This document shows positions 25,440 through 33,816 of a stretch of DNA of 64,000 nucleotides, piece after piece. This DNA comes from Bacteroidota bacterium (lineage in GTDB: Bacteria; Bacteroidota; Ignavibacteria; Ignavibacteriales; Ignavibacteriaceae). A model generated the notes under the pieces. The model was not told the origin of the DNA. It ran no database searches and worked only from the letters and a program-made list of their open reading frames with translations. The stretch covers positions 1 through 64,000 of the forward strand of contig JAKIZM010000007.1 of the NCBI GenBank assembly GCA_022708025.1, in the 5' to 3' direction. How positions within the stretch are numbered: the first letter of the stretch is position 1; each line of letters opens with the position of its first letter. Position numbers and translations under genes: made by a program.

Positions 25440-26540
25440 ATGGAAAAAGAAATCAGAACAGAAGAACCTCGTTTGATGAAAGGAAACGAAGCACTTGCCG
25501 AAGCTGCAATTCGTGCAAACATTGATGCTTATTTCGGATATCCGATAACTCCTCAATCGGAAGTTATCGAATATCTTATGTTTGAAGTTCCCAACAGAAA
25601 AGATAAAAAAACTGTTGTGCTTCAGGCTGAAAGTGAAGTAGCTTCAATCAATATGGTTTATGGTGCTGCAGGAGCAGGCGCAAGAGTTATGACATCTTCT
25701 TCATCACCGGGTATCAGTTTAATGCAGGAAGGAATATCCTATATTGCTTCTGCACAACTTCCTTGTTTAGTTGTTAATGTTGTTCGTGGCGGTCCGGGTT
25801 TAGGAACAATTCAACCTTCACAGAGTGATTATTTTCAGGCCACAAAGGGAGGTGGTCATGGAGATTATCATCTGATTGTTTTAGCTCCATCTTCAGTTCA
25901 GGAATTAGCTGACTTTGTCTTTGATGCATTTAAATTAGCAGAAAAATATCGCAATCCCGCAATGATTCTTGCTGACGGTGCACTTGGACAGATGATGGAA
26001 AAAGTTGTATTACCAAAAGACAATAGTCTTCCAAAAGTTTCTAAACCCTGGGCTACTACCGGTAAAACAAAAGACCGCGAACGTAATATTATCACTTCCC
26101 TATTTATTCAGCCCGAAGTAATGGAAAAAGTAAATCTTGAGCTTCAGGAAAAATATGCCGCAATGCAAAGTGAAGTAAGATGGGAAGAGCTTAACACCGA
26201 TGATGCTGAAGTGCTTTTGGTTGCATTCGGTCTTTCAGCACGTATATGCCAAAAGGTAATGGATCTCGGTAGAGCAAAAGGAATTAAGATCGGGTTGCTT
26301 AGACCAATTACACTTTATCCTTTCCCATATAAACGAATTGCTGAATTAGCAGAAAAAGTTGATTTCATTCTTGATGTAGAAATGAATGCAGGACAAATGG
26401 TTGAAGATGTTCGCCTTGCAGTAGAAGGAAGAGCACCTGTTTACTTTAAAGGAAGAATGGGCGGAATGATTTCAACACCCGATGATATTCTTAACGAAGT
26501 AGAAGCAATATCTGAAAAATTAAATGTGCTTCACCAATAG
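25440..26540 (+). CDS. korA: 2-oxoacid:ferredoxin oxidoreductase alpha subunit
   Basis: A 366-aa subunit with the family signature GNEALAEAAIRANIDAYFGYPITPQSE at about 15-41, where the YPITPQSE motif lines the active site and CoA path. VMTSSSSPGISLMQEGISYIA and the C-terminal transketolase-like half (DAEVLLVAFGLSARI, IGLLRPITLYPFP) follow. It belongs to the KorA/VorB class without the gamma domain fused, which fits the separate gamma gene at 27354. Together with beta, gamma and delta it oxidatively decarboxylates a 2-oxoacid to acyl-CoA and reduces ferredoxin, or runs in reverse for CO2 fixation. Confidence 0.93.
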   Translation: MEKEIRTEEPRLMKGNEALAEAAIRANIDAYFGYPITPQSEVIEYLMFEVPNRKDKKTVVLQAESEVASINMVYGAAGAGARVMTSSSSPGISLMQEGISYIASAQLPCLVVNVVRGGPGLGTIQPSQSDYFQATKGGGHGDYHLIVLAPSSVQELADFVFDAFKLAEKYRNPAMILADGALGQMMEKVVLPKDNSLPKVSKPWATTGKTKDRERNIITSLFIQPEVMEKVNLELQEKYAAMQSEVRWEELNTDDAEVLLVAFGLSARICQKVMDLGRAKGIKIGLLRPITLYPFPYKRIAELAEKVDFILDVEMNAGQMVEDVRLAVEGRAPVYFKGRMGGMISTPDDILNEVEAISEKLNVLHQ

Positions 26541-26551
26541 GAGAAATTAAA

Positions 26552-27328
26552 ATGGAAGAAAAATTAATATTAGAAGACGGAATAGAAGTAGAACAAGTTT
26601 ATCGCAGACCTGAAACTCTTACTGATGTCCCATACCACTACTGTCCCGGATGTTCACACAGTGTTGTTCATAATGTTTTGATGGAAGTAGTTGCAGACTT
26701 AGGCATTCAGGAACAAACTATCGGAGTTGCTCCCGTTGGCTGTTCTGTTTTTGCTTATCATTATATGAACGTTGATATGCAGGAAGCTGCACACGGCAGA
26801 GCAAGTGCTGTAGCAACCGGAATTAAAAGAGTTATGCCTGATAAACTTGTTTTTTCATATCAGGGAGATGGTGATCTTGCAGCTATCGGAACTGCTGAAA
26901 CAATACACACTGCAAACCGTGGAGAAAACATACTGGTTGTTTTTATCAATAACGGAATTTACGGAATGACAGGCGGACAAATGGCTCCGACATCTTTACC
27001 CGGAATGGTTACTTCAACTTCGCCTTATGGAAGAGATGTTTCAATGGTTGGTTATCCGTTAAAGATTACAGAACTGGTAGCTCAATTACCTGCTACATAT
27101 TATGTAACCAGGCAATCTGCTCATAATCCTAATGCTGTAAGAAAACTAAAGAAAGCAATTACAAAATCCTTTGAATATCAACAGCAGAAAAAGGGAACCT
27201 GTTTTATCGAAGTTGTTTCAAACTGTCCTTCAGGCTGGAAGATGACACCGGTTGAAACAATAAAATATCTTGAAGAAGTAATGTTTCCATATTATCCGCT
27301 TGGTGACCTGAAAGTCCCAAAGAATTAA
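26552..27328 (+). CDS. korB: 2-oxoacid:ferredoxin oxidoreductase beta subunit (TPP binding)
   Basis: A 258-aa subunit that binds thiamine diphosphate. The N-terminal YHYCPGCSHSVVHNVL, the HGRASAVATGIKRVMP segment, the TPP/Mg motif GDGDLAAIGTAETIHTANR and FINNGIYGMTGGQMAPTS are all as expected for KorB. It begins 11 bases after korA with AGGAG upstream. The cell would use the reduced ferredoxin for biosynthesis or H2 metabolism; a direct link to the hydrogenase here is only a possibility. Confidence 0.94.
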   Translation: MEEKLILEDGIEVEQVYRRPETLTDVPYHYCPGCSHSVVHNVLMEVVADLGIQEQTIGVAPVGCSVFAYHYMNVDMQEAAHGRASAVATGIKRVMPDKLVFSYQGDGDLAAIGTAETIHTANRGENILVVFINNGIYGMTGGQMAPTSLPGMVTSTSPYGRDVSMVGYPLKITELVAQLPATYYVTRQSAHNPNAVRKLKKAITKSFEYQQQKKGTCFIEVVSNCPSGWKMTPVETIKYLEEVMFPYYPLGDLKVPKN

Positions 27329-27353
27329 AAGTGAATTAAAAAGGAATTTAGAA

Positions 27354-27917
27354 ATGACAAAAGAACATGAAATGATTTTTGCCGGATTCGGCGGGCAGGG
27401 TGTGCTTTCAATGGGAAGACTAATTGCCTATGCCGGAATGATTGAAGGTAAAGAAGTCAGTTGGATGCCTTCATACGGTCCTGAAATGAGAGGCGGCACT
27501 GCAAACTGTATGGTTATTGTATCTGATTCCAGAATCAGTTCACCAATCGTAACAAAGTTTGATACTGCCATATTATTAAATCAGCCGTCAATAGATAAAT
27601 TTGAAAATGCAGTTAAACCCGGCGGACTATTGATTTATGAACAATCTACTGCTGTTCGTCCGCCAGCAAGAACTGATATTGATATTATTGCAATTTCCGG
27701 TAACGAAGAAGCAGCAAAGCTTGGTGCAAAACAAGTTGCCAATATGTTTATGGTCGGTGCTTTTTTGGAAAAGCGCCCTATCTTAACAGATGAATCAATT
27801 GTATCAGCGTTAAAGAAAGCACTTCCGGAACGAAGACATAATCTGATTCCGGTTAACGAACAAGCACTTACCCGCGGAAGAGAATTAGCAAAGTTAGCTG
27901 AACAGGTATCAATATAA
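27354..27917 (+). CDS. korC: 2-oxoacid:ferredoxin oxidoreductase gamma subunit
   Basis: A 187-aa subunit with the start IFAGFGGQGVLSMGRLIAYAGMIEG and the SWMPSYGPEMRGGTANCMVIVSD stretch that identify the gamma domain of 2-oxoacid oxidoreductases. The order delta-alpha-beta-gamma is complete and uninterrupted, with 11-25 base gaps, so this is one operon. Length is normal. An 89-aa gene of unknown role follows after 27 bases. Confidence 0.93.
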   Translation: MTKEHEMIFAGFGGQGVLSMGRLIAYAGMIEGKEVSWMPSYGPEMRGGTANCMVIVSDSRISSPIVTKFDTAILLNQPSIDKFENAVKPGGLLIYEQSTAVRPPARTDIDIIAISGNEEAAKLGAKQVANMFMVGAFLEKRPILTDESIVSALKKALPERRHNLIPVNEQALTRGRELAKLAEQVSI

Positions 27918-27944
27918 TTATTAAAAAAATTTTTAGAGGAAATC

Positions 27945-28214
27945 ATGGATGAGATAGATACAAAATGTCAGCACGCATGTAAAAACACTTGTGCAACTTT
28001 GAATGAAGCATTGCGCAGAGAAACAGCAATGGTAAGATTTTATGAAAGTGTTCTTGACGAATGTAATATACCCGAAGTAAGTTCTTTTATGACCGGATTA
28101 GTTGAGGACAAACGAAAAGTGATTTTAAGTCTTATCCATAAACTGAATGAAATACATGTTCGTTCACAGGCATTAGACGGAATTGCATCAAGTTTTAACA
28201 ATATAGATGGTTAA
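27945..28214 (+). CDS. small helical protein at the end of the kor operon
   Basis: An 89-aa protein with a good ribosome-binding site (AGAGGAA). Three or four Cys/His residues lie near the N-terminus (CQHACKNTC), followed by two long helices (LNEALRRETAMVRFYESVLDECN and VSSFMTGLVEDKRKVILSLIHKLNEIH). The Glu and Glu/His pattern recalls half of a rubrerythrin or ferritin-like bundle, but the full set of metal ligands is not present in one chain. It may dimerise to form a four-helix bundle. Position after korC suggests cotranscription. The function is not known. Confidence 0.7.
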   Translation: MDEIDTKCQHACKNTCATLNEALRRETAMVRFYESVLDECNIPEVSSFMTGLVEDKRKVILSLIHKLNEIHVRSQALDGIASSFNNIDG

Positions 28215-28225
28215 ATATAGTTAAC

Positions 28226-28256
28226 TTGCATACACATCCGAGAATAACTATATTTG
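28226..28256 (+). promoter_or_regulatory. Bacteroidota-type promoter for the tRNA array
   Basis: TTG at 28226-28228 and TATATTTG at 28249-28256, separated by 20 bases, match the Bacteroidota -33/-7 consensus (TTG, TAnnTTTG). The tRNA-derived sequences begin about 40 bases downstream. Confidence 0.5.
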
Positions 28257-28294
28257 CGCACTAAATTTTGAAAAAGTATTAAAAGATTTAACAT

Positions 28295-28345
28295 CGCGGG
28301 ATGGAGTTCTGATAAATCGGGAGTAGCTCGTATCGGACTCATAAC
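28295..28345 (+). pseudogene. remnant of initiator tRNA, copy 0, with palindrome in the D-loop
   Basis: CGCGGGATGGAG matches the 5' end of the intact tRNA at 28580 with one change. The next six bases (CAATTG in the intact gene) are replaced by TTCTGATAAATCGGGA (28307-28322), a degenerate form of the palindrome at 4322. GTAGCTCG and a weakly matching anticodon arm ending CTCATAAC follow, then similarity stops. It cannot fold as a tRNA. Confidence 0.6.
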
Positions 28346-28368
28346 TGTTAATTGAATAATATTATGAT

Positions 28369-28450
<82 letters not shown>

Positions 28451-28570
28451 AAAGACCGGAAATTAATTTATAGCGAAGAGTTTAAGAATAAATCAGAAGC
28501 TATGAAAAGAGAACATTGGTTAAAGAATGGAATTGGTAGGGAGTTCTTAAAGACAGTTTGTAAAAAATAA
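28451..28570 (+). pseudogene. C-terminal fragment of a GIY-YIG endonuclease
   Basis: Forty codons ending TAA at 28568-28570 encode LIYSEEFKNKSEAMKREHWL and then KNGIGREFL, closely matching the last part of the intact GIY-YIG protein at 28699 (LLYKEEFENKSEALKREKWL, then KTGVGREYL). The GIY and YIG motifs and the N-terminal half are missing. It is sandwiched between tRNA copy 1 and the intact tRNA, so this unit repeats the tRNA + GIY-YIG order seen next to it. Confidence 0.8.
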
Positions 28571-28579
28571 TATTATGAT

Positions 28580-28652
<73 letters not shown>

Positions 28653-28659
28653 CTAGGAA

Positions 28660-28690
28660 AATCCTTCTTTTTTAAGAGGGATTTTTTATT
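28660..28690 (+). terminator. terminator after initiator tRNA
   Basis: AATCCTTCTT (from 28660) pairs with AAGAGGGATT (ending 28683) with one wobble, followed by a T-rich run. It separates the tRNA from the GIY-YIG gene. Confidence 0.65.
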
Positions 28691-28698
28691 TTAAAGAT

Positions 28699-28947
28699 AT
28701 GAACTATTATGTATATGTTATAAAAAGCAAAGAAGGATTTACCTATACAGGAATGACAAATGATCTTGAAAAAAGATTAGTTGAACACAATGAAAAGACT
28801 TTATCTTTCTGGACAAAGAGGGGAACAAATTGGGAATTACTTTATAAAGAAGAATTTGAAAATAAGAGTGAAGCACTAAAAAGAGAGAAGTGGCTAAAGA
28901 CAGGTGTGGGTCGTGAATATTTGAAAAAGAATATTAATAAGTTGTAG
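28699..28947 (+). CDS. small GIY-YIG endonuclease domain protein
   Basis: An 82-aa single-domain protein of the UPF0213/YhbQ-like GIY-YIG group. NYYVYVIKSKEGFTYTGMTNDLEKRLVEHN contains the two strands and the catalytic Arg; the late KSEALKREKWLK helix carries the catalytic Glu region. Length is typical for the group. It lies 46 bases after the intact initiator tRNA, and its last codons and stop (AAG TTG TAG) lie within a third tRNA-derived fragment, so tRNA sequence supplies the end of the gene. A fragment of a relative lies on the other side of the tRNA. Whether it acts in DNA repair or as a mobile tRNA-targeting nuclease is unknown. Confidence 0.85.
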   Translation: MNYYVYVIKSKEGFTYTGMTNDLEKRLVEHNEKTLSFWTKRGTNWELLYKEEFENKSEALKREKWLKTGVGREYLKKNINKL

Positions 28948-28996
28948 GTTCCATCCCGACAAAGTCGGGACTGCCCCCGCTCTAGGAAAATCTTTC
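28941..28996 (+). pseudogene. 3' fragment of initiator tRNA, copy 3, with palindrome in the T-arm
   Basis: GTTGTAGGTTC matches the T-arm 5' side of the intact tRNA. The T-loop is then interrupted by the perfect palindrome TCCCGACAAAGTCGGGA (28954-28970), and CTGCCCCCGCT completes the acceptor. The flank TAGGAAAATC-x-TTCT is shared with the sequence just after the intact tRNA. The 5' half is absent. The palindrome occupies the same site as a different one in copy 1. Confidence 0.7.
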
Positions 28997-29172
28997 TCTA
29001 TAAAAAAATTTTAGTTATGACTGCAATTAATTTAATCCAACCAAAACACTTTAATAAACATTTTTTACCATTAGCAAAAAAAAATGATTCTACCGGTTTT
29101 TATTTTTATTATTCTTTCAATTTATTTAAGTTTATTTTGTAATTAAGAAGATAAAATATTTATGGTGATAAA

Positions 29173-31248
29173 ATGAAAAAGATATTATTAGTTCTTTTAT
29201 TGCTTTATCCGCTTGTTCTTCTGCCTCAAAAAAAGTCCTTTACTTATACTGATATCTCACCTGATGGAAAAAGCGTTTCAACCTATTTATTAAACGAAAA
29301 TTCCTCAGCGGGAAAAGTAATTATTTTAAACGGTGATATTCCTTTTGGTGTAACTCCTGATTGGAGTTCAACCCTGGAAAGACAGATTGGGGGAATTGCC
29401 TGGGGTGATTATGATAATGACGGTGATCTTGATTTAGCAACAGGATGTTACTTTAGCCAGTCTTACCCGCCCATTCCTGATTATGAAGTATTGATTTACA
29501 GAAATGATAATGGAATTTTAACCACAACTCCTGCCTGGATCTCAACGGATATGAGATCAACAACTGATCTTAAATTTGCAGATATTAATGGAGACGACAG
29601 ACCGGAACTAATTGCTGCTAACGGAGATAACTCTTTTGCTTCGTCTGTAATTTATTTTAATGGAGCTAGTGGACTGAATAATGCACCGGGATGGATTTCG
29701 CAGGATAACAATTGGACAGTCGGTGAGGCGCTGTGCGATATTGATGATGACGGGGATCTTGATCTTGCTTTTGCTAATCAGGGTAACAGCGTTACACCAA
29801 TAAAACCTATCTGTATCTTTTATAATAATGGCGGAACATTTCCGACTGTTCCAAATTGGCTTTCGGCAGATCAGATGATTACTAATTCAGTAGCTTTTGG
29901 TGATCTTGATAATCAGCAAATAAAATATAAATATCTTGAGTACTACGGCGATGGAGAAAGAAGTGTTTCCCCTATTCCTCTATTTCCTATTTATTCGATT
30001 GATACTGTGTTGGTTGATGACCAGCCTTATTATGCATATTGTTATGATCCTATAAGCGGATGGCTGTCTTTGGGCACAAAACCTCAATCCGGTATAACAA
30101 TAAAAATATCTTACCGTTATATTGCAAAAGGAGATCTCGGAGCTTCTAAATGGGTTAATTATGAAAGCGGAATTTACTTTAACAACAATGGCGTAATAAA
30201 CACGATGCCGGGATGGACTGTTGGTAATACTCTGAGTCAGAAAGGAATTGTCTGGGCAGATTTTGATAGAGATGGTTATCAGGACCTTGCAATATCAGGA
30301 AGCGGAACTCAAACTGTTATTTACAAAAATGTTAATGGCGTTTTAACTGGTCCTGTCTGGACATCAAATTCTGTTAATACTTCCACACAGGAATTAATTT
30401 CAGGTGATGTTGATGGCGATGGTTTCCCTGAACTTGCAGTTGTTCATTTTGGCGGAGGCAGAGTTGAAATATTTAAAAACAGAAACGGAATATTAGATAC
30501 CGATCCATCGTGGTTGTATATTGCCGGTTCATCAGCAACTGCAATTGCATTTGGAGACCTTAATGGCGATGGAGCCCTTGATTTAGCAGTTGGAACAGCA
30601 AGATCTCCTGTTGTTGTTTTCCTGAATCAAAATCCTATTCCGGTTGAACTGACTTCCTTTACTGCCTCTTTGGATGGAAACAATGTTCAATTAAACTGGA
30701 GCACTGCATCTGAGATTAATAATCTTGGCTTTGAAATCGAAAAGAAAGTCCTCTCCTTTGGAGAGGGTTTGGGTGAGGCTTGGAATTCAATTGGTTTTGT
30801 CGCCGGTTACGGAACATCAACAGAGAAGCATACATATTCATTTAATGATAATGGACTTGCAGACGGAAATTATTTTTACAGACTCAAGCAGATTGATACT
30901 GACGGAAAGATAAAATATTCTGAAACAGTAGAAGTTGAAGTCGTTTCTCTATTCGGTTTTTCTCTTGAACAAAATTATCCTAACCCTTTTAACCCTGTTA
31001 CAAAAATTCGTTTTATAATTCCTAATGTCACCCTGAGCGAAGTCGAAGGGTATTTTGTTACATTAAAAGTTTATGATATACTTGGAAATGAAATTACTAC
31101 TCTCGTAAACGAAGAAAAGCCTGCTGGAAAATATGAAGTTGATTTCCAGTCCACAGTTAACAATCATCAGTTGACAAGCGGAATTTATTTTTATAAACTG
31201 CAAGCTGGTACATTCGTTGAAACGAAGAAAATGATTTTGTTGAGATAA
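29173..31248 (+). CDS. secreted FG-GAP/VCBS-like repeat protein with T9SS sorting domain
   Basis: A 691-aa protein with a signal peptide (about 1-18). Residues about 70-500 contain repeated calcium-loop segments such as WGDYDNDGDLDLATG, DIDDDGDLDLAFANQ and FGDLNGDGALDLAVG, the hallmark of FG-GAP/VCBS beta-propellers. LTSFTASLDGNNVQLNWSTASEINNLGFEIE follows, then the type A sorting domain (LEQNYPNPFNPVTKIRF...GIYFYKLQAGTFVETKKMILL), so it should leave the cell by T9SS. Two short palindromic elements are inserted in frame and translated, as VLSFGEGLGEA near 527 and VTLSEVEG near 618. Likely a surface or secreted structural/adhesion protein. Confidence 0.88.
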   Translation: MKKILLVLLLLYPLVLLPQKKSFTYTDISPDGKSVSTYLLNENSSAGKVIILNGDIPFGVTPDWSSTLERQIGGIAWGDYDNDGDLDLATGCYFSQSYPPIPDYEVLIYRNDNGILTTTPAWISTDMRSTTDLKFADINGDDRPELIAANGDNSFASSVIYFNGASGLNNAPGWISQDNNWTVGEALCDIDDDGDLDLAFANQGNSVTPIKPICIFYNNGGTFPTVPNWLSADQMITNSVAFGDLDNQQIKYKYLEYYGDGERSVSPIPLFPIYSIDTVLVDDQPYYAYCYDPISGWLSLGTKPQSGITIKISYRYIAKGDLGASKWVNYESGIYFNNNGVINTMPGWTVGNTLSQKGIVWADFDRDGYQDLAISGSGTQTVIYKNVNGVLTGPVWTSNSVNTSTQELISGDVDGDGFPELAVVHFGGGRVEIFKNRNGILDTDPSWLYIAGSSATAIAFGDLNGDGALDLAVGTARSPVVVFLNQNPIPVELTSFTASLDGNNVQLNWSTASEINNLGFEIEKKVLSFGEGLGEAWNSIGFVAGYGTSTEKHTYSFNDNGLADGNYFYRLKQIDTDGKIKYSETVEVEVVSLFGFSLEQNYPNPFNPVTKIRFIIPNVTLSEVEGYFVTLKVYDILGNEITTLVNEEKPAGKYEVDFQSTVNNHQLTSGIYFYKLQAGTFVETKKMILLR
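30748..30780. repeat. palindromic mini-element inside a coding gene (1)
   Basis: CTCTCCTTTGGAGAG (30751-30765) is a palindrome, followed by GGTTTGGGTGAGGC. It keeps the reading frame and adds about ten residues (LSFGEGLGEA) between FEIEKK and WNSIGFV, where relatives of this fibronectin-like segment normally continue directly. Element limits are approximate. Confidence 0.65.
31027..31053. repeat. palindromic mini-element inside a coding gene (2)
   Basis: GTCA followed by CCCTGAGCGAAGTCGAAGGG (31031-31050) is a near-palindrome related to the TGAGC-x4-TCGAA palindromes at 20342 and 20538. It is translated as VTLSEVEG in the sorting domain, between FIIPN and FVTLKVYD, and leaves the frame intact. 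The other two sorting domains in this window lack it. Confidence 0.7.
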
Positions 31249-31267
31249 TTGTACAAGATTCTATAAA

Positions 31268-31300
31268 AATCCTCTATCATAAATGACAGAGGATTTTTTT
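31268..31300 (+). terminator. rho-independent terminator
   Basis: AATCCTCT (31268-31275) pairs with AGAGGATT (31288-31295), with TCAT/ATGA extending the stem and a run of T after it. It lies 20 bases after the T9SS cargo gene. Confidence 0.8.
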
Positions 31301-31424
31301 GTTAAACAAATTTTTAAAGAACTTTTTCACATTACAGAAGCACTGCTTCTATCCAAATAAAACATAGCTTATTTAATTATTATGTATCTTTGGGCACACA
31401 TTTAATTTTCTTTTGGAGTTTGTC

Positions 31425-33431
31425 GTGAAAAAATTTTTTCTTCTTATTGTTTTCTTGATTTCATCAAATATATTTCCGCAAAATTGGCTTTATGTTGATT
31501 CTGTCTTTAATGTATCTGGCGTAAGTGTAGATAATTTTTCAGCGCCTTTCTTTGCAGATCTCAACAATGATGGAAATCTTGATCTTATAATGGGTGGTAT
31601 TGGTGATCGGGCTGAGTTCTTTTGGTCAAACTCACATACATTCCCAAATAATTTTACTAAAGATAATTCTGTTCTCGAAAGTATATATGCCGGCGGTTTA
31701 GTTGGTACTAATGCCGATTATCCTGCACTAATTGATTTGGATGGTGATAGTGTTCTTGATTTAGTAATTGGAGGATTTAATGGTCTTAGATATTATAAAA
31801 ATGTTGGAACAACTTCTTCACCTCAATTTGAAGCAGTTGATACAATATTCACATTAGTTAATTCACTTATCGGCAGCGATCCAAAACCAGCATTTGTTGA
31901 TATTGATGATGATGGCGACCTTGATTTGTTTGTTGGAATTGGTGAATCAATTCTTGGTGGACCTGAACCGGGAATAACTATGGGTTTCAGAAACACTGGA
32001 ACTGTAACTAATCCTGAATTTACTTTGGATAATACCCTCGTTACAGGAATCGCTGATATTGGATTAAATTCTTATCCGACATTTGCAGATCTTGATGGTG
32101 ACGGAGATTATGATCTACTTTTAGGAAGAGATCTTCAAACTTTAGTTTATTACAGAAATACCGGAACAAAAGGAAGTCCTGTCTGGACTATTAATGCAAC
32201 TGTTTTTGGCGGAGTTGAGTCAACTACTTATTGGAAAGACCCAGTTCTTGCAGATATTGATTACGACGGTGATTTTGATTTGGTTTATGGAACAGCTAAT
32301 GGCATATTATATACTTATCTTAATGTTGGAACATCACAATCCCCAACATTTCAGTATTATCCTGATTTCTTAAAAGTTATAAAACTTAATGCAAGCGGAG
32401 GTACAGCATCTTTAGCCGATTTTGATGGTGATGGTGATTATGACTTAATATCCGGGCATAATAACGGTACCTTTGTCTATTTCAAAAATGAAGGAACACC
32501 GACTGTCCCTGTTTTTAAACAAACTGCTGCTCCTTTTTCAAATATTGATGTGGGCTCTTACAGCACTCCTGTTTTTGTTGATATAGATAATGATGGTGAT
32601 TACGATATTGTTTCTGGCGCATTGGATGGGAAAGTATATCTTTATATAAATAACAACGGTACTTTTTCTTCGAATACAACTATGTTTGGCACCGTTGATA
32701 TAGGCTGGCAAAGCATACCATCATTTGCTGATTTGAATGGCGATGGTCATCTTGATCTTCTTGTTGGATCAGAAACAGGCAGTGCAACAAAGTTTTATTT
32801 AAATGACGGCAACAATGTTTTCACAGAAAACTCAACTATGTTTACAGGTGTTACTTTTCCTAATTACGGCAGACCAATACTTGCTGATATTGACAATGAC
32901 GGAGATTTTGATTTAATAATTGGTGATAACTGGGGCAGTATCAGATACTACAGAAATAATGGAACTGTTACCAATCCTGTTTGGATAAGAGAAGATTCAT
33001 TATTTGATGGTATTAAAGTTAAACAAGCAACTCATCCTGCATTTGCAGATCTTGATGGAGATGGAAGAAAAGATATGGTAATTGGCGAGTATAACGGTAA
33101 TTTTAGTTTTTATAAAAATCTTTTTGCAAATCCAACAAATATTGAAAATCAAAATATTGAGCTGCCAATTAATTTCACTTTAAGCCAGAATTATCCAAAT
33201 CCATTTAATCCGGCAACTACTATCAGATTCCAATTGCCTGAAGGAGGAAATACAACACTTAAGATTTATGATATTCTCGGGAAAGAAGTGACGACACTTG
33301 TAAATGACTATAAGACGGCAGGCACACATCAGGTTACATTTAATGCAACTCAGCTTTCAAGCGGTATTTATTTTTATACATTACAAAGCGGTGGTAATTA
33401 TATAACAAAACAAATGATGCTGATAAAATAA
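31425..33431 (+). CDS. secreted FG-GAP/VCBS-like repeat protein with T9SS sorting domain
   Basis: A 668-aa protein from a GTG at 31425, preferred because GGAG lies six bases upstream and the signal peptide (VKKFFLLIVFLISSNIFPQ) then starts at residue 1. The open frame begins at a TTG at 31413. About nine repeats of the type FADLDGDGDYDLLLG or DIDNDGDFDLIIG run through residues 30-570, which suggests a Ca-binding beta-propeller. The C-terminus is a standard type A sorting domain (LSQNYPNPFNPATTIRFQLPE...KQMMLIK). It is related in plan to the upstream gene but has its own start. TATCTTTG at 31385 resembles a Bacteroidota -7 box. Confidence 0.88.
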   Translation: MKKFFLLIVFLISSNIFPQNWLYVDSVFNVSGVSVDNFSAPFFADLNNDGNLDLIMGGIGDRAEFFWSNSHTFPNNFTKDNSVLESIYAGGLVGTNADYPALIDLDGDSVLDLVIGGFNGLRYYKNVGTTSSPQFEAVDTIFTLVNSLIGSDPKPAFVDIDDDGDLDLFVGIGESILGGPEPGITMGFRNTGTVTNPEFTLDNTLVTGIADIGLNSYPTFADLDGDGDYDLLLGRDLQTLVYYRNTGTKGSPVWTINATVFGGVESTTYWKDPVLADIDYDGDFDLVYGTANGILYTYLNVGTSQSPTFQYYPDFLKVIKLNASGGTASLADFDGDGDYDLISGHNNGTFVYFKNEGTPTVPVFKQTAAPFSNIDVGSYSTPVFVDIDNDGDYDIVSGALDGKVYLYINNNGTFSSNTTMFGTVDIGWQSIPSFADLNGDGHLDLLVGSETGSATKFYLNDGNNVFTENSTMFTGVTFPNYGRPILADIDNDGDFDLIIGDNWGSIRYYRNNGTVTNPVWIREDSLFDGIKVKQATHPAFADLDGDGRKDMVIGEYNGNFSFYKNLFANPTNIENQNIELPINFTLSQNYPNPFNPATTIRFQLPEGGNTTLKIYDILGKEVTTLVNDYKTAGTHQVTFNATQLSSGIYFYTLQSGGNYITKQMMLIK

Positions 33432-33606
33432 TACTGCTGTAAGTAAGTTATTGCTTTTCTCAGGAGCCGATTATTATTAACTATTAAATAAAATTCTCTT
33501 AAATGATTTGACTTATTATCCCCCTAACCTGCAAATCAGATTGAAAGTGTGATTTTAACTGCTTAAATTAAGGTTGTAAGAAGTATTCATTAATCGTGAA
33601 AGCGTT

Positions 33607-33816
33607 ATGAAAGAGTTCTTCAGCGTCCAGGAAGTTGCGAAACTTTTAGATATGAGCAGTTCCGGAGTTTTATATCATATAAAAAACGGGACTTTAAAAT
33701 CCGTTCAGGTCGGTAAAATTTATATTATCAAGAGTGAGGACTTTGCCGATTTTCTGAAAGGACAAAAAAAGATAAAAAAATCCAGAAAGAAAACTGAAGA
33801 GCCGCGCCTTTTTTAA
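33607..33816 (+). CDS. excisionase-like helix-turn-helix protein
   Basis: A 69-aa protein with the HTH_17/MerR-type layout FSVQEVAKLLDMSSSGVLYHIKNGTLKSVQVGKIYIIKSEDFADFL, where Val/Lys-Val-Gly marks the wing. A short basic tail follows. Such domains occur in phage and integron excisionases and also in small stand-alone regulators. No integrase or phage gene is nearby, so a chromosomal regulator is as likely. Its stop at 33816 abuts the stop of the convergent gene that ends at 33817. Confidence 0.75.
   Translation: MKEFFSVQEVAKLLDMSSSGVLYHIKNGTLKSVQVGKIYIIKSEDFADFLKGQKKIKKSRKKTEEPRLF

Noticed and set aside
33607-33816. Prophage or integrative element marked by the excisionase-like gene
   Set aside because: No integrase, attachment-site repeat or phage structural gene is nearby; such HTH proteins are also common as stand-alone regulators.
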